Shown in pieces: positions 33,086 to 42,346 of a DNA stretch of 60,000 nucleotides. Source of the stretch: Polytrichum commune (lineage: Eukaryota > Streptophyta > Polytrichopsida > Polytrichales > Polytrichaceae); NCBI GenBank assembly GCA_950295325.1, contig OX485804.1, forward strand, positions 17,114,001-17,174,000. Reading direction: 5' to 3'. Both the position numbers and the translations under genes were made by a program. The notes beneath the pieces were generated by a model. That model did not search any database and was not told where the DNA came from. It was given only the letters and a program-made list of their open reading frames with translations. Positions within the stretch are counted from its first letter, which is position 1. Each line of letters opens with the position of its first letter.

Positions 33086-33748
33086 TCAGATTTGCAATAT
33101 AGAAAGGGGGGGGGGAATGATTACATTCGATTGTGGATTGAAGTCCACCCTAGACTCATGGTGGTCTATGATAACAGTGTTGATAGCATCCCAACATGGC
33201 CATTTCTTCCAAACCTTGGGCAAGGGTTTCCCCCACAATGAAACCTCCTCACTCTTTTGAATTAACTCGCAATCCTTTGCTGACCACGTGAAAATTGGTA
33301 TATGGCCTTCCAAATGTGATAACACTAGTAGGATCTCCCGTAGAACCTCTTCCATATACTCATTATTCTTTGTACTCCAAAATGCTATTTTGAATATTTT
33401 AAAACACCGGCCCAAGAACTCCATCATCCATGGCCAGAACATGAACCTACGTGTGTAAGTTTTTTTGGTCACACGGATGTTGCAGTTTGGATTTGGTTGA
33501 ATCAATAGGCTGGTATCCAGAAGTGTACCATGCACATTGAAGATTAACAGTTTGGTTTTATTGTACGGTTCCGCTATGGAATTCATACTAAATGATAGCG
33601 GCTGTCTCACCTGGCCACCATGCGCACTGTTTGAACCACCAATGTCACCTATCTTGCCTAGTAACACGATCTTGGAGTTTTTGCTCACAAATTCCGGAGA
33701 TTCTCCCTTCCCCACTGACGCAACAAGGGATGCATCCTCAGCCACCAC
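33086..33748 (-). CDS. FCP1/HAD-phosphatase-like domain carried by the CACTA element, catalytic motifs degenerate
   Basis: The frame reads TKLLIFNVHGTLLDT, then FMFWPWMMEFL, IAFWSTKNNEYMEEVL, FTWSAKDCELI, WGKPLPKVWKKW and TVIIDHHESRVDFNPQSNVIIP. Motif order and spacing match the CTD-phosphatase (FCP1/SCP) fold of the HAD superfamily and the phosphatase at 57.5-58.2 kb (FDLNGVL, VVVWSSM, PKFGGRGG, LLIDDSPTKSVLNPPGNVIFP). The motif-I nucleophile Asp is Asn here (FNVHGTL) and the DD of LIDD is DH, so it is probably not an active phosphatase. The frame opens with GTG, so it is an exon of a larger gene. An in-frame TAA lies about 60 bp upstream, next to a possible acceptor (TTGTAG). Neighbours are coiled-coil and basic exons upstream and the element-type domain downstream. 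Confidence 0.55.
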   Translation of the reverse strand: MVAEDASLVASVGKGESPEFVSKNSKIVLLGKIGDIGGSNSAHGGQVRQPLSFSMNSIAEPYNKTKLLIFNVHGTLLDTSLLIQPNPNCNIRVTKKTYTRRFMFWPWMMEFLGRCFKIFKIAFWSTKNNEYMEEVLREILLVLSHLEGHIPIFTWSAKDCELIQKSEEVSLWGKPLPKVWKKWPCWDAINTVIIDHHESRVDFNPQSNVIIPPPLSILQI

Positions 33749-33852
33749 AACAACAACTCCGCCCTCTACATGCTCACTCTCTACAATTTACTCCAGCCCT
33801 TTCCCTCCTCCCAAACTCACACCTCCACCACTGATGTGCTCCCCACTCCCAC

Positions 33853-34131
33853 CTACCTTCTGTGCCACTCCCCTAATTGCGTTTTCCATATTCCCTCCCT
33901 TCCCCCCCCCTCTCCACTATCTTCCACCCCACTCTCACCCACTGCAATGTTGGGAGGGTCACTGCCATGTTCTACAACCCTACCAACAACAGCCCCAACT
34001 TCCTGCCTCCCATCATCCGGGATTATTGGCTGCCCAGTGGCCACCGCTGCTGCAGCTCGCCTCTTCACACCTCCTTTTGCTAACCTCCCTTTTTTGGGGG
34101 CCTTCTCGCTTGCACGGCCCTTGCTCCCCAT
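33853..34131 (-). CDS. Basic N-terminal-like exon in the CACTA element
   Basis: The ATG at 34131 opens MGSKGRASEKAPKKGRLAKGG and then VKRRAAAAVATG, a Lys/Arg-rich stretch with a nuclear-signal look. An acidic Gly/Glu-rich stretch follows. It is out of frame with the downstream HAD-like exon, so joining needs splicing that I could not fix. It may be the start of the HAD-like gene, or a separate small exon. Confidence 0.35.
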   Translation of the reverse strand: MGSKGRASEKAPKKGRLAKGGVKRRAAAAVATGQPIIPDDGRQEVGAVVGRVVEHGSDPPNIAVGESGVEDSGEGGGREGIWKTQLGEWHRR

Positions 34132-34253
34132 CTAACTATTATCTTGCGACACGGTAATCCCCTTCAACTTAGCATCTTTGCTTCTAGTGAACCTAGTACA
34201 TACCAAGGGCTGGTGGTCATCTTCACTATGACCGTCTGTGTCATCCACCACAT

Positions 34254-34616
34254 CTATTGGCAACGTAATGGAGGTTCCAATGCCAGCTGGGCGGGATTGG
34301 ACTTGATTCTCACATGGATGCCCTCATTGTTGACTGCTGTGTTGGGCTCGCTCACAATGGTCCTCGACTCCAGTTTAGTCATTAGGCTCGTCACCACAGC
34401 AGCCAGGCTATTCAACGTCAACGTGTTAGCTTTTAGAGCTTGCTCTTTGTTCTGATTAGTCAATAATACCTCAGACAGTTGATGCCTAAACTCGGCATAG
34501 GTTTGCTCCACAGCAGCAATGCGTGCTGACATCCTTCCTAACAGGGTTTCCTGTGCACACCACAAACAAGGACTTCCAACCTTAGAATGGGATCTAGTTA
34601 GGGTCTGTCCTAGCAT
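34254..34616 (-). CDS. Coiled-coil exon in the CACTA element
   Basis: MSARIAAVEQTYAEFRHQL, then SEVLLTNQNKEQALKANTLTLNSLAAVVTS in heptad-like spacing, suggests a coiled coil, probably for oligomerisation of an element-encoded DNA-binding protein. The boundaries are unverified. The plus-strand frames over it are shadows. The 56-60 kb gene also has a coiled coil upstream of its HAD domain. Confidence 0.35.
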   Translation of the reverse strand: MLGQTLTRSHSKVGSPCLWCAQETLLGRMSARIAAVEQTYAEFRHQLSEVLLTNQNKEQALKANTLTLNSLAAVVTSLMTKLESRTIVSEPNTAVNNEGIHVRIKSNPAQLALEPPLRCQ

Positions 34617-34629
34617 TCATTTGAATACA

Positions 34630-34880
34630 ATTTCACCACTACACAATGACACATAATCTACTGACTGCAGCTACACAATGACTCATTAAGCACTAGGTGC
34701 AACTACACAATGACTTAAATACAACTGTCAATACATTGCAACAACGATACATATAGCGAGATATACAACTACATAATGACACATAAATTACATGATACAA
34801 CTAAACAATGACACATAAAACATTGAATTACGACTGCACAATGACTAATACTGGCTACTGGAAACAACTATACAATGAAA
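34630..34880 (+). repeat. Imperfect ACTACACAATGACACAT repeats
   Basis: About eight loosely spaced copies of (A)CTACACAATGAC(A/T)CAT, at intervals of roughly 30-45 bp, lie within an intron-like stretch of the CACTA element. A related phrase (TAACTAAACAATGACTGAA) occurs near its right end (about 37998). Confidence 0.6.
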
Positions 34881-35238
34881 CATTGATCACTTCATACATA
34901 CAATTGACCAGCAACCAGTAAAATGCACATGGAAACACTTTGTGGATCTTACAGAGGTGCATGCCCATGTCTGCTCTGATTCCTGCAGGTCCTCTGCTAT
35001 TTCCGTAATCCCGGGACTCTTCTGTCTTTTCTTCCTCTGTCATCATGAACACGCGCTCAATTAGTGGCCCGCATTTCAAAGTCACCAACCCCAGCTCAAC
35101 ATAATGGTGAAGAAACACTAGAAAATTATTACTAATCATTGCTAAACACTCCACTTACCAACTGAGCTTATTTCCCTGCTTTGCCAGCCCGCCCAACGGT
35201 GGATTGGTTGTTCACTGACTTCCTTGCATTTGTCATTC

Positions 35239-35445
35239 TCATTGCCTTCTACTCTGTTTCTGGTTTTGACCAATATTCACAAAGACGTGCTCACTGATCA
35301 GGCTCAATGTAAATCGGGCATTGTTTCTTTTCACTAAAAAACATGCCTTCATTTTAGACCTCTCAGTCTTCATCTGCCTCTTTACTGCATTCTTGAATCC
35401 CTTCTTTGATAGTTTGTTCCCCACATATTCAAACTCATTGTCCAA
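35239..35445 (-). CDS. Basic exon in the CACTA element
   Basis: MDNEFEYVGNKLSKKGFKN, then AVKRQMKTERSKMKACFL, is Lys/Arg-rich with helical spacing and looks like part of a DNA-binding transposon protein. The adjoining acidic stretch at about 35620-35485 on the same strand (FDEALRSLIPRIL) may belong to the same or the preceding exon. A further short frame lies at 35154-34855. I do not recognise the family. Confidence 0.3.
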   Translation of the reverse strand: MDNEFEYVGNKLSKKGFKNAVKRQMKTERSKMKACFLVKRNNARFTLSLISEHVFVNIGQNQKQSRRQ

Positions 35446-35639
35446 GGTACTCCTTACTTTCTCAATGCTGCAAGGGGATTGGTCCTTCTACTCCACACAA
35501 CTCACGTCCAATATCCTAGGGATCAGGCTCCTAAGTGCTTCGTCGAATTCATTCTTACCTTCGCAACCTCCATCTATGCCTCCACCCGCCTTGACCCTCA
35601 CCTTGTGCGGTGTCGTGATGTAGGCCGACTACTAATTAT

Positions 35640-36880
35640 AATTTAGGTATTCTATATGTTATTTTTATTTTCAAATTGATAATTATATGATGATGTAAGT
35701 TAGTTGTTTAAATTGAGAACCAGTCTTAAGTTTAAGACCGGGTGACTCGGTAGATGGATGTGGTAGGTAGGATTTGGGAAAGATAGGATTTACCGGCGGG
35801 CCGTTATCTAACTACATAGGGGTTCTAAAAGGCCTAACATTTTAGTTTCCTATTTATTAGCGGGATAATGTCTCTAGAAGCCTTAAACCCGAATTTTCCT
35901 ATTGGCTTGCCGGATTAGCCTTTAACCCAAAACTTTCCCATTTTCTAGCAAGATAAGGGTTCTAGAAATTTTTTACCCAAAAGATCTCCTATTAATTAGC
36001 CACTTGGGGTTCTAGAAATCCTTATCCCAATAGTTTTTTATTGGCCGAAGGGGACAAGGTAGAAGAATGTTTAAGGGGTGTTAGAAGTGTGTTATGAGGG
36101 GAACGTTAGCATTTGGAGTTAGTACTTGTGTAGAGTTGAAGGAGCTTTGAGCATTTTGAGAAGAAGAAGTATTTAGGAAGCTCATCTATACAAGAGGGTG
36201 AGGGGGTGAGATTTTTAGAATGACTAGGTTGCACTAAGTGCACTATTTGTGTTGTTTCATTCATTATTAAGTGAGCAGAACTTTGGAATAAAGGATTTGT
36301 AAATTGTGGATGATTAGAGTGTTCGATTGTTATGAAAATTTGAGAGGATGTTTTTTATGAGATATAAAAGTTGACGTAAAAATTTGGAAGCTTCAATCTT
36401 TGGGGAGAAAAAGTTGTAAAAATTTGAAGTGAAGGGTATCTAGGAACAAAAGCAACTAGAATAACAAGGTTTGAAAATATGGATATTTTTTAATATTATA
36501 GCTATTGCTACGAAAATTTGACACTGCCTTTTGATCTTATCTATTTATTATGTATCAGAATTTGAGATTGATTGGACTTAATTGTTAGAAGTTATTAGAG
36601 TATTAGTGACCGGATGTTATACCACAACATTCATGCTAGGAAGTTAGAGTTAGAAAAGCATGTATAACGTTTTAGTATGAGCTCCGTTTGTGTTGAAATT
36701 TGGTGTGGATACTTTTAGTAAGGTATTTAATAAGTGTACCAAGTTTCAGTTGAAGAAAGTAAGTTAGGTGAGAGTTATACTATTCTGAAGTTTAGTATGA
36801 CAACATTGAGAGGAATTTACAACAAGGGTGTAGGAGAAGGGAAAGGTACTATATTTTTTTAAACACTACCATAAAAAAAA
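35640..36880. other. AT-rich non-coding segment inside the CACTA element
   Basis: No frame of interest. Around 35830-36050 the phrase GGGGTTCTAGAAAT(C) is repeated several times with CCCAA(A/T)AG between copies. Around 36060-36880 are low-complexity A/T-rich stretches. It may be a large intron or an independent insertion within the element. Confidence 0.5.
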
Positions 36881-36916
36881 GGAGCCCCGTGCTTACCGGA
36901 TAGTGCACATTTTTTT

Positions 36917-37291
36917 TTACAACGGTTTCTGCCCCACAGCTCTCTTTGCATCCACTAATTCCTCTATTTCCTTCCTATGTTTTCTCCTCGCTGCCCTCGC
37001 CTCGCTCTCTGGCTTCAATGTGGGACCCTCGTTATGTGGGGCCGCGGAAGTTTGTTGTGGCTGCATCCAAGGACTAGGAAATTGTTGAGCCATCATCCAT
37101 GGGGTGGGCTGACCCATCATCCACGGGCCCTGTTGTCCCATCATCCACTGTTGTTGTTGTGTGGATGGCGGCGCCATCCATGGTTGTTGCATCCAGGAGG
37201 GATTGGTCGGGACTGCAACTTCTGGTTGAGGAGGAGCTGTTGTTTTTGGTTGGGAGACGTGCGCCTTCGTGCAAAGAACCAACATCATCAT
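36917..37291 (-). CDS. Pro/Gln/Met-rich exon in the CACTA element
   Basis: Low-complexity repeats of GPWMMGQ/TPWMMAQ are followed by a helical basic segment (ARRKHRKEIEELVDAKR). The composition recalls the PYPFPPGGYPSQPPPP region next to a coiled coil in the 56-60 kb gene. It is the outermost exon I can see on the minus strand of this element. The start codon is unverified. Confidence 0.35.
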   Translation of the reverse strand: MMMLVLCTKAHVSQPKTTAPPQPEVAVPTNPSWMQQPWMAPPSTQQQQWMMGQQGPWMMGQPTPWMMAQQFPSPWMQPQQTSAAPHNEGPTLKPESEARAARRKHRKEIEELVDAKRAVGQKPL

Positions 37292-38130
37292 GAGCGCATA
37301 ACTACATTCATTTCGACAGTTCCGGTAATTGTCTTAGGAATGTGAAGCGACATGTTACTACACAAGAACCTACACACATGAAAACCGACTGAATTCGCAA
37401 TTCTTCATATATTCACATCCAGAATCTACTGCATCGGATATTCTTAGACAAACCGGCAAGAAATGAAAATTACCTTTTTGGTTGGCCTCTTGAATATTTG
37501 CCTTGTGCGACTCCTTGTTGCACTTGACCCTAGCAGATCCGAGGTGCCTCCTCGTAGTGAGTGAACATCTTCGTCCTCTTCTTCATCTGCAAGTGGCTCA
37601 CCAACCACACAATCAGGTACGTACGGACAGTTGCGGTGGCAATGACGATCATGCAGGGTAGAGAAAAATCACCGTGCAGAAATGTACCGAAATTGGAGCC
37701 ACTAGAATCCCCCGTACCAGTTCAATCAGAAATTGCAACGTGGTTTAGAGGGGTCGCTTCAATGTATCTCACATGTGTATTCATCCTTTGTTGTGGGCAT
37801 AGTCGTACTTACAATGTGTTGGAGAGTCATAGTTAAGTATTTGTTGGTAAAGGGCAACACATAAATGACTGCACATTTACTACGTCACAATTGTCTTGGC
37901 ACGTCACACCGGCATGGATGAATTGGACGATGAATAACTAACCATAAATCAATATTTGGGGTTGTTGCTTGCACATTTCATCCATGAGTCATTTCAGTAA
38001 CTAAACAATGACTGAACGCTTATACACGTCATCTCAAATTTAGTAGGCATGTGAGTCTGTCATAAACCGAGTTCTTTAGGACACGTAGTCATTGATACCA
38101 TGGTTGGAATGGACAAGGTTTGTTGTAGTG

Positions 38131-38765
38131 GGTGTTCTCCTATCACTGATCTTCTTGGAAGTTAACATAGTCCTAGTGTTGACCAAACGAAGGAGTTGAA
38201 TGTGTCATTGAAAATGTGCATCGCACAGCTTGTGATGTAGTACCAAGGAATGCATTAAAGAATAGAAAGGGTGTGTATGCGCGGACGTGACGCTCATGGG
38301 AGGACGTCCAAAGCAAGTAGTTAGAATGGCCTGAAAAATGTACCATAGGCTAATTGAAGGTTAGAGAGGTTAGCTCTGGACTCGGTTTGCGAAAACCACC
38401 TCCAGAAGCTGGCGGATTTTACCAAAAACGTGAGCTGGTCAAAAATATGAAAGTGGTTAGAATGGCCCAAAAACTCTACTGTAGTTTGGTAGGAGGTAAG
38501 AGATGGCAGATCCAAGCTTATATTGTGGAAATGACCTCCGGAAGTTGGCCAATCGGGCAAAAAACGTGGGCTGGTAGATAGTGTCTAGGGCATGTTTTCA
38601 AGCATTAAACATAAGTTTTAGGGAATTATACGTCAAAGGAGATGTCTAGGGATGAGGAACTAGCTTGGGAGGTGTTTATGCAAGGCTTGGACGTGACTAG
38701 CGGCGAAATAGTTAATGGAGCAAGGAAGGAGTGCGAAAATCCATTAACAAAGACTAGTAATGTGT
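38131..38765 (+). repeat. Repeat R1, copy b, right half
   Basis: This continues the R1 repeat after the CACTA insertion (GTTCTCCTATCACTGATCTTCTT against ATTCTCCTATTACTGCTCTCCTT at 19.9 kb). It ends near CCATTAACAAAGAC, matching the end of copy a. It is not followed by a palindrome array here. Confidence 0.9.
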
Positions 38766-38936
38766 AGTAGTAGTGCCAACCTCAAGACCTCAACCTTCAA
38801 AAATTCACAAAAAATACAAGAAAATTGTGATTTTTTCTTACAAAATTCTCTCATCTACATGTATATGAGCTTTTCCATTCAGACTAACACTATGCACTAT
38901 TAGTGCCGACCTCAGGGCCCCAACCTTCAAAGTTTC

Positions 38937-39612
38937 CAGACCTTATACCACTACGCTAGTTAACTATTTTAACTACTTTTCTTGTACTTGGTTTAGGGCA
39001 TCACTATAGTTAACTAGACCACGAGGCCGATCCGATTGCTCATCACTATAGTTAACTATTGCACTCCTGGCCCGCTTCTGCAACCACTATAGTTAAATAG
39101 GTCCACGAGGCCGACCTGTTACCGCACCACTATAGTTAACTACGATGCCGACTCTCATCAGCAGGCTGCAGGAAAAAAATACCAATGCCATCGAGGGACT
39201 CGAACCCAGACGAATCCACGACAAACAACCCAATTGAACCATTGCACAACGAAAGTCCATTTCCGAACGTTACCATGTTCGACCGATAATATGAATATAG
39301 AGTATCACTTTTTTTTATCAATTCTAGTTCATATAAGCGTCACTTGCCTTTATTACTATCCCCGATAATTCGATTTCTTCAAATCTCAGGGTTCCATATA
39401 GTCCACCCACTATAATTAACTACAGTTAACTAACTATTTTGAGGCGCCACTTCTCACACCACTATAGTTAACTAACTATTTTGAGGCAACTCTTCTCACA
39501 CCACTATAGTTAACTAACTTTTTTGAGGCAATGTTTCTCGCACCACTATACCCCATTTAGTGTAATTAGTGCCACTTTAGTGATGACTACATGTTTAGTG
39601 GTATAAGGTCTG
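38937..39612. mobile_element. hAT-like miniature transposon, 676 bp
   Basis: The 17-bp terminal inverted repeats CAGACCTTATACCACTA and TAGTGGTATAAGGTCTG are exact reverse complements. Both ends are flanked by AAAGTTTC (38929-38936 and 39613-39620), an exact 8-bp target duplication. CAG ends with an 8-bp duplication are characteristic of hAT elements. The interior holds about ten copies of CACTATAGTTAACTA(A/T) and no gene. It is therefore non-autonomous. Confidence 0.9.
39172..39241 (-). ncRNA. Possible tRNA-like (Pol III-type) sequence inside the hAT-like element
   Basis: On the minus strand TGGTTCAATTGG (39241-39230) resembles a tRNA A box and GGGTTCGAGTCCC (39207-39195) a B box, 23 bp apart, followed by a run of T (39179-39173). 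I could not fold a full cloverleaf: the T-stem has only three clear pairs. It may be a decayed tRNA-related sequence or coincidence. Confidence 0.2.
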
Positions 39613-40215
39613 AAAGTTTCACAAAAATGCAAATGACTTCCAATTTCAATTTTTATTTTTATTTCAATTTCAATGTTTTATTTTTTTTAAATCCTTAAAT
39701 TTTATGGTGATCATGAAATTCTCTCATCAATATGTATATGAGCTTTTCCATACAAGACTAGTGTTGCACAATACTAGTGTCGCCCTCAAGCTATCAACCT
39801 TCAAAGTTTCATAAAAAATAAAAAACAAGCTTTGATTTTATTTTATATCATTTTTTTAGAACTATTTTTTTCTCCCACTCAATTATACTTATGAAATTCT
39901 CTCAACTACTTGTACACGAGTTTTGCCATTTAAAACTAGTATTGTGCAGTACTAAGTGTCAACCTCAAGCCCTCAACCTTCAAAGTTTCATAGAAAGCAC
40001 AAACGAACTACGATTTCAAATTTTTCCTTTCTTTATTCATGAAATTCTTCATCTACATGTATATGAGCTTTGCCATTCAAGACCACTATTGTGTAGTATA
40101 ATTATTGCTGACCTCAAGCCCTCTATCTTTCATGTTTTACAAAAAATCCAAATGAACTCCAATTTCATATTTTATTTTGATTTTCTATACAAATGAAATA
40201 ATCTCATCTACATCC

Positions 40216-42346
40216 TTTGTGAGCGCCCTTAAAGCAATCCATCCCTGCTTGACCGCTTGAGATAAATATTAGAATTGGCAACCTTTATGAAAACTTGGTT
40301 ATAGGGGTGTAAGGATCACTCTAAATAATTCCCATAACTTATGGGCATGTCCCAAAAATTTGGCAATAGGGGCCTACTCATGTTCATGCTCATGTCCTAG
40401 CTTCTCTCATCACAAATATAGATCCTTCCACAAGCACATGCTAGTTGTTCGGAGCTTTGGGAGGGTACCCCTGGCGATGGATGTTGAAAACCATATGTGT
40501 GAGAGGCCACAAGCTTCACACTTAACGCAAAGAATTCAAAAAAACGGAAATTGGATTGACCAACAATTGAAAGATGCAATCAAAAGCTTGACATGTCAAG
40601 GCATGAACTGAGGCAAACGGCTATGCAATACAACATACCATACACTTCATTTCGTTCTATAGTGTGAGACAGAGCGAGAGGCATGAGATGAAGAATGTTC
40701 TCATCGATGGGGAGGTAAAACAATTTGGCAAAGTATTGTGTCACCATGGCCGAGCAGGGACATGGGCTAATAACACTAACAACTCTCAAAATGAAGGTAA
40801 GCAAGGTTACCATGCATCTTGATATGCCATTAAGCAATGGTATTCCAGGAAGGGGGTGGATGAGGGGATGAAAATATAGGCATCCATAATTGACCTTGTG
40901 AACTACATTGGCATTAAACACGGCCTAAGCAAAAGGATTATGCAAGGAACATGCCCAATCATTCTATGATAACTTAGAGAAAGATTATAGAGAGCATGGT
41001 TACTCACATGATTGTGTGTGGAATTGCGACAAGAGCAAGATCCAAGTGGGAAAATATGGAGTTGCTTTGTGATTGCTGGGAGAGGTGCACATCACTTGCA
41101 CGCACTTGTCTTGGACCAATGAGAATGGTTGTCTGTTCTTGTTTGTATCAGTGCTGCTGCATTTGTCATACCATTTAACGATTCGTATCATCATCAATTT
41201 CTTCCCATAAAGGTAAGATAATGGAGGCCCATGTCAAATGCTAAATATAGAATGGAACACAACCATGCAACTGAATAATGTTATGAAGCTCCAAGATCAA
41301 CAAAAATTGTACGCTCATGCTAAAAATTTGGGCCACTAGGTGATTAGGTCTTGGGGAGAGCGTGAACAAGAAGGGGAGGTGCACTTCTCTACTCCCTCAA
41401 GCCCTTTCATCAGGAGTTTGTGACACCAAGTCATAGAGATGATATCATTGTTGTGCCACTTAAGAGAGAGTCATGGTCATGCTCCATACCACTTAGGATC
41501 ACTTTTGGGTGCCATGGAGTTAGCCGTTGTGTGTGCATTCGTATGCAGAGTAGGATAATTTGATGCTCAGATTAGGGAGACTCTATTGTACAAGTAGGAG
41601 GTTTAACTTATTTTCTTATTATTTAAGGGCAATAAATTTAGGCAACAACTTGCATTCCTCATCATTTCCTCCACTCCATCTCCAAAAAACATTGCACAAA
41701 TTTTCAAGCCACTCTTTTTGCCCAAATCAACTTATTTTTTCATTGTTTTCAAGTTTTTATCCTACCACAAGTTGGTTAGCATATCCAAATGAAGGATGTA
41801 GCCACTTTCCTCATAATGTTTTGAACTCATTTGAATATCATATTCATTGTCAAGATATTCTCATGTTCATTAAATGGTCATATAAATCCCCCTGATTATG
41901 TTGATTATTGAAACTAGAATGATTATTGGATTTTGGAAAAGCAGTTCAAATTTTGTCAAATACATGTCTTTTTTTCGGGACGCAAGCTACACCAAACCAC
42001 ATAGCACTCAAAAATTTAGATGTCATAATAAGAAAATTAACCAAATAAGGGTTGTCTACTTTAAGTTTCTTCTTACCTTCATACGAGCTCTTTATCCCCA
42101 CTGGGCTACAATGTCAAAATGCCACTTGTCATGGCCACATTGGTAGTAAAGTAAGGAAATATTTCGCTTGGGAGCTTCAGAATGAGATTCTGAGAGTTCG
42201 AACCGATAACCTCCCTCAGTAGAAACTCCATCTCACCAATCGCCCGCTGGCGTCAACATCAGCGGCTTCTCAGCGGCTGTTCGGCGTCAGTCGCGAAGAC
42301 TCTATCCAAACGCTGGTCATGGCCATGGCCATGTCGTGACGGGACG
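40216..42346. other. Intergenic region upstream of the BFN-like gene
   Basis: No gene is supported. Frames at 40360-40611, 40580-40921 and 41560-41895 are short, without motifs, and on conflicting strands. GC content rises from about 42230, consistent with a 5' leader of the gene that starts at 42347. ATGs at 42319, 42325 and 42331 lie in a short upstream frame ending TGA at 42337. Confidence 0.5.

Larger units (their letters stand above)
30970..38130 (-). mobile_element. Complete CACTA (En/Spm-type) DNA transposon, 7161 bp
   Basis: The left end is CACTACAACAAAATCG. The right end is TTTGTTGTAGTG, whose reverse complement is CACTACAACAAA. Both are flanked by GGT (30967-30969 and 38131-38133), the 3-bp duplication expected of CACTA elements. 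It interrupts repeat R1, whose intact copy at 19.3-20.5 kb gives the empty site. Gene-like exons are all on the minus strand: PQ-rich (37291-36917), basic (35445-35239), coiled-coil (34616-34254), basic ATG exon (34131-33853), HAD-like (33748-33086) and a C-terminal element-type domain (32497-32165). I did not recognise a TNPD-like transposase, so this copy may be non-autonomous or its transposase too divergent to see. Confidence 0.9.
38766..40215 (+). repeat. Tandem copies of an about 160-bp AT-rich repeat
   Basis: Copies lie at about 38766-38936, 39613-39760, 39760-39925, 39926-40075 and 40076-40215, with one more at about 30300-30425. Shared phrases are TACATGTATATGAGCTTTTC, GACCTCAAGCCCTCAACC and TTCAAAGTTTCA(C/T)A. 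The hAT-like element sits in one unit, inserted in its AAAGTTTC phrase. Frames within are repeat-derived. Confidence 0.8.

Noticed and set aside
42160-42230. Possible tRNA because of GAGTTCGAACC
   Set aside because: No A-box at a suitable distance and no stem pairs, so only a chance B-box-like match.
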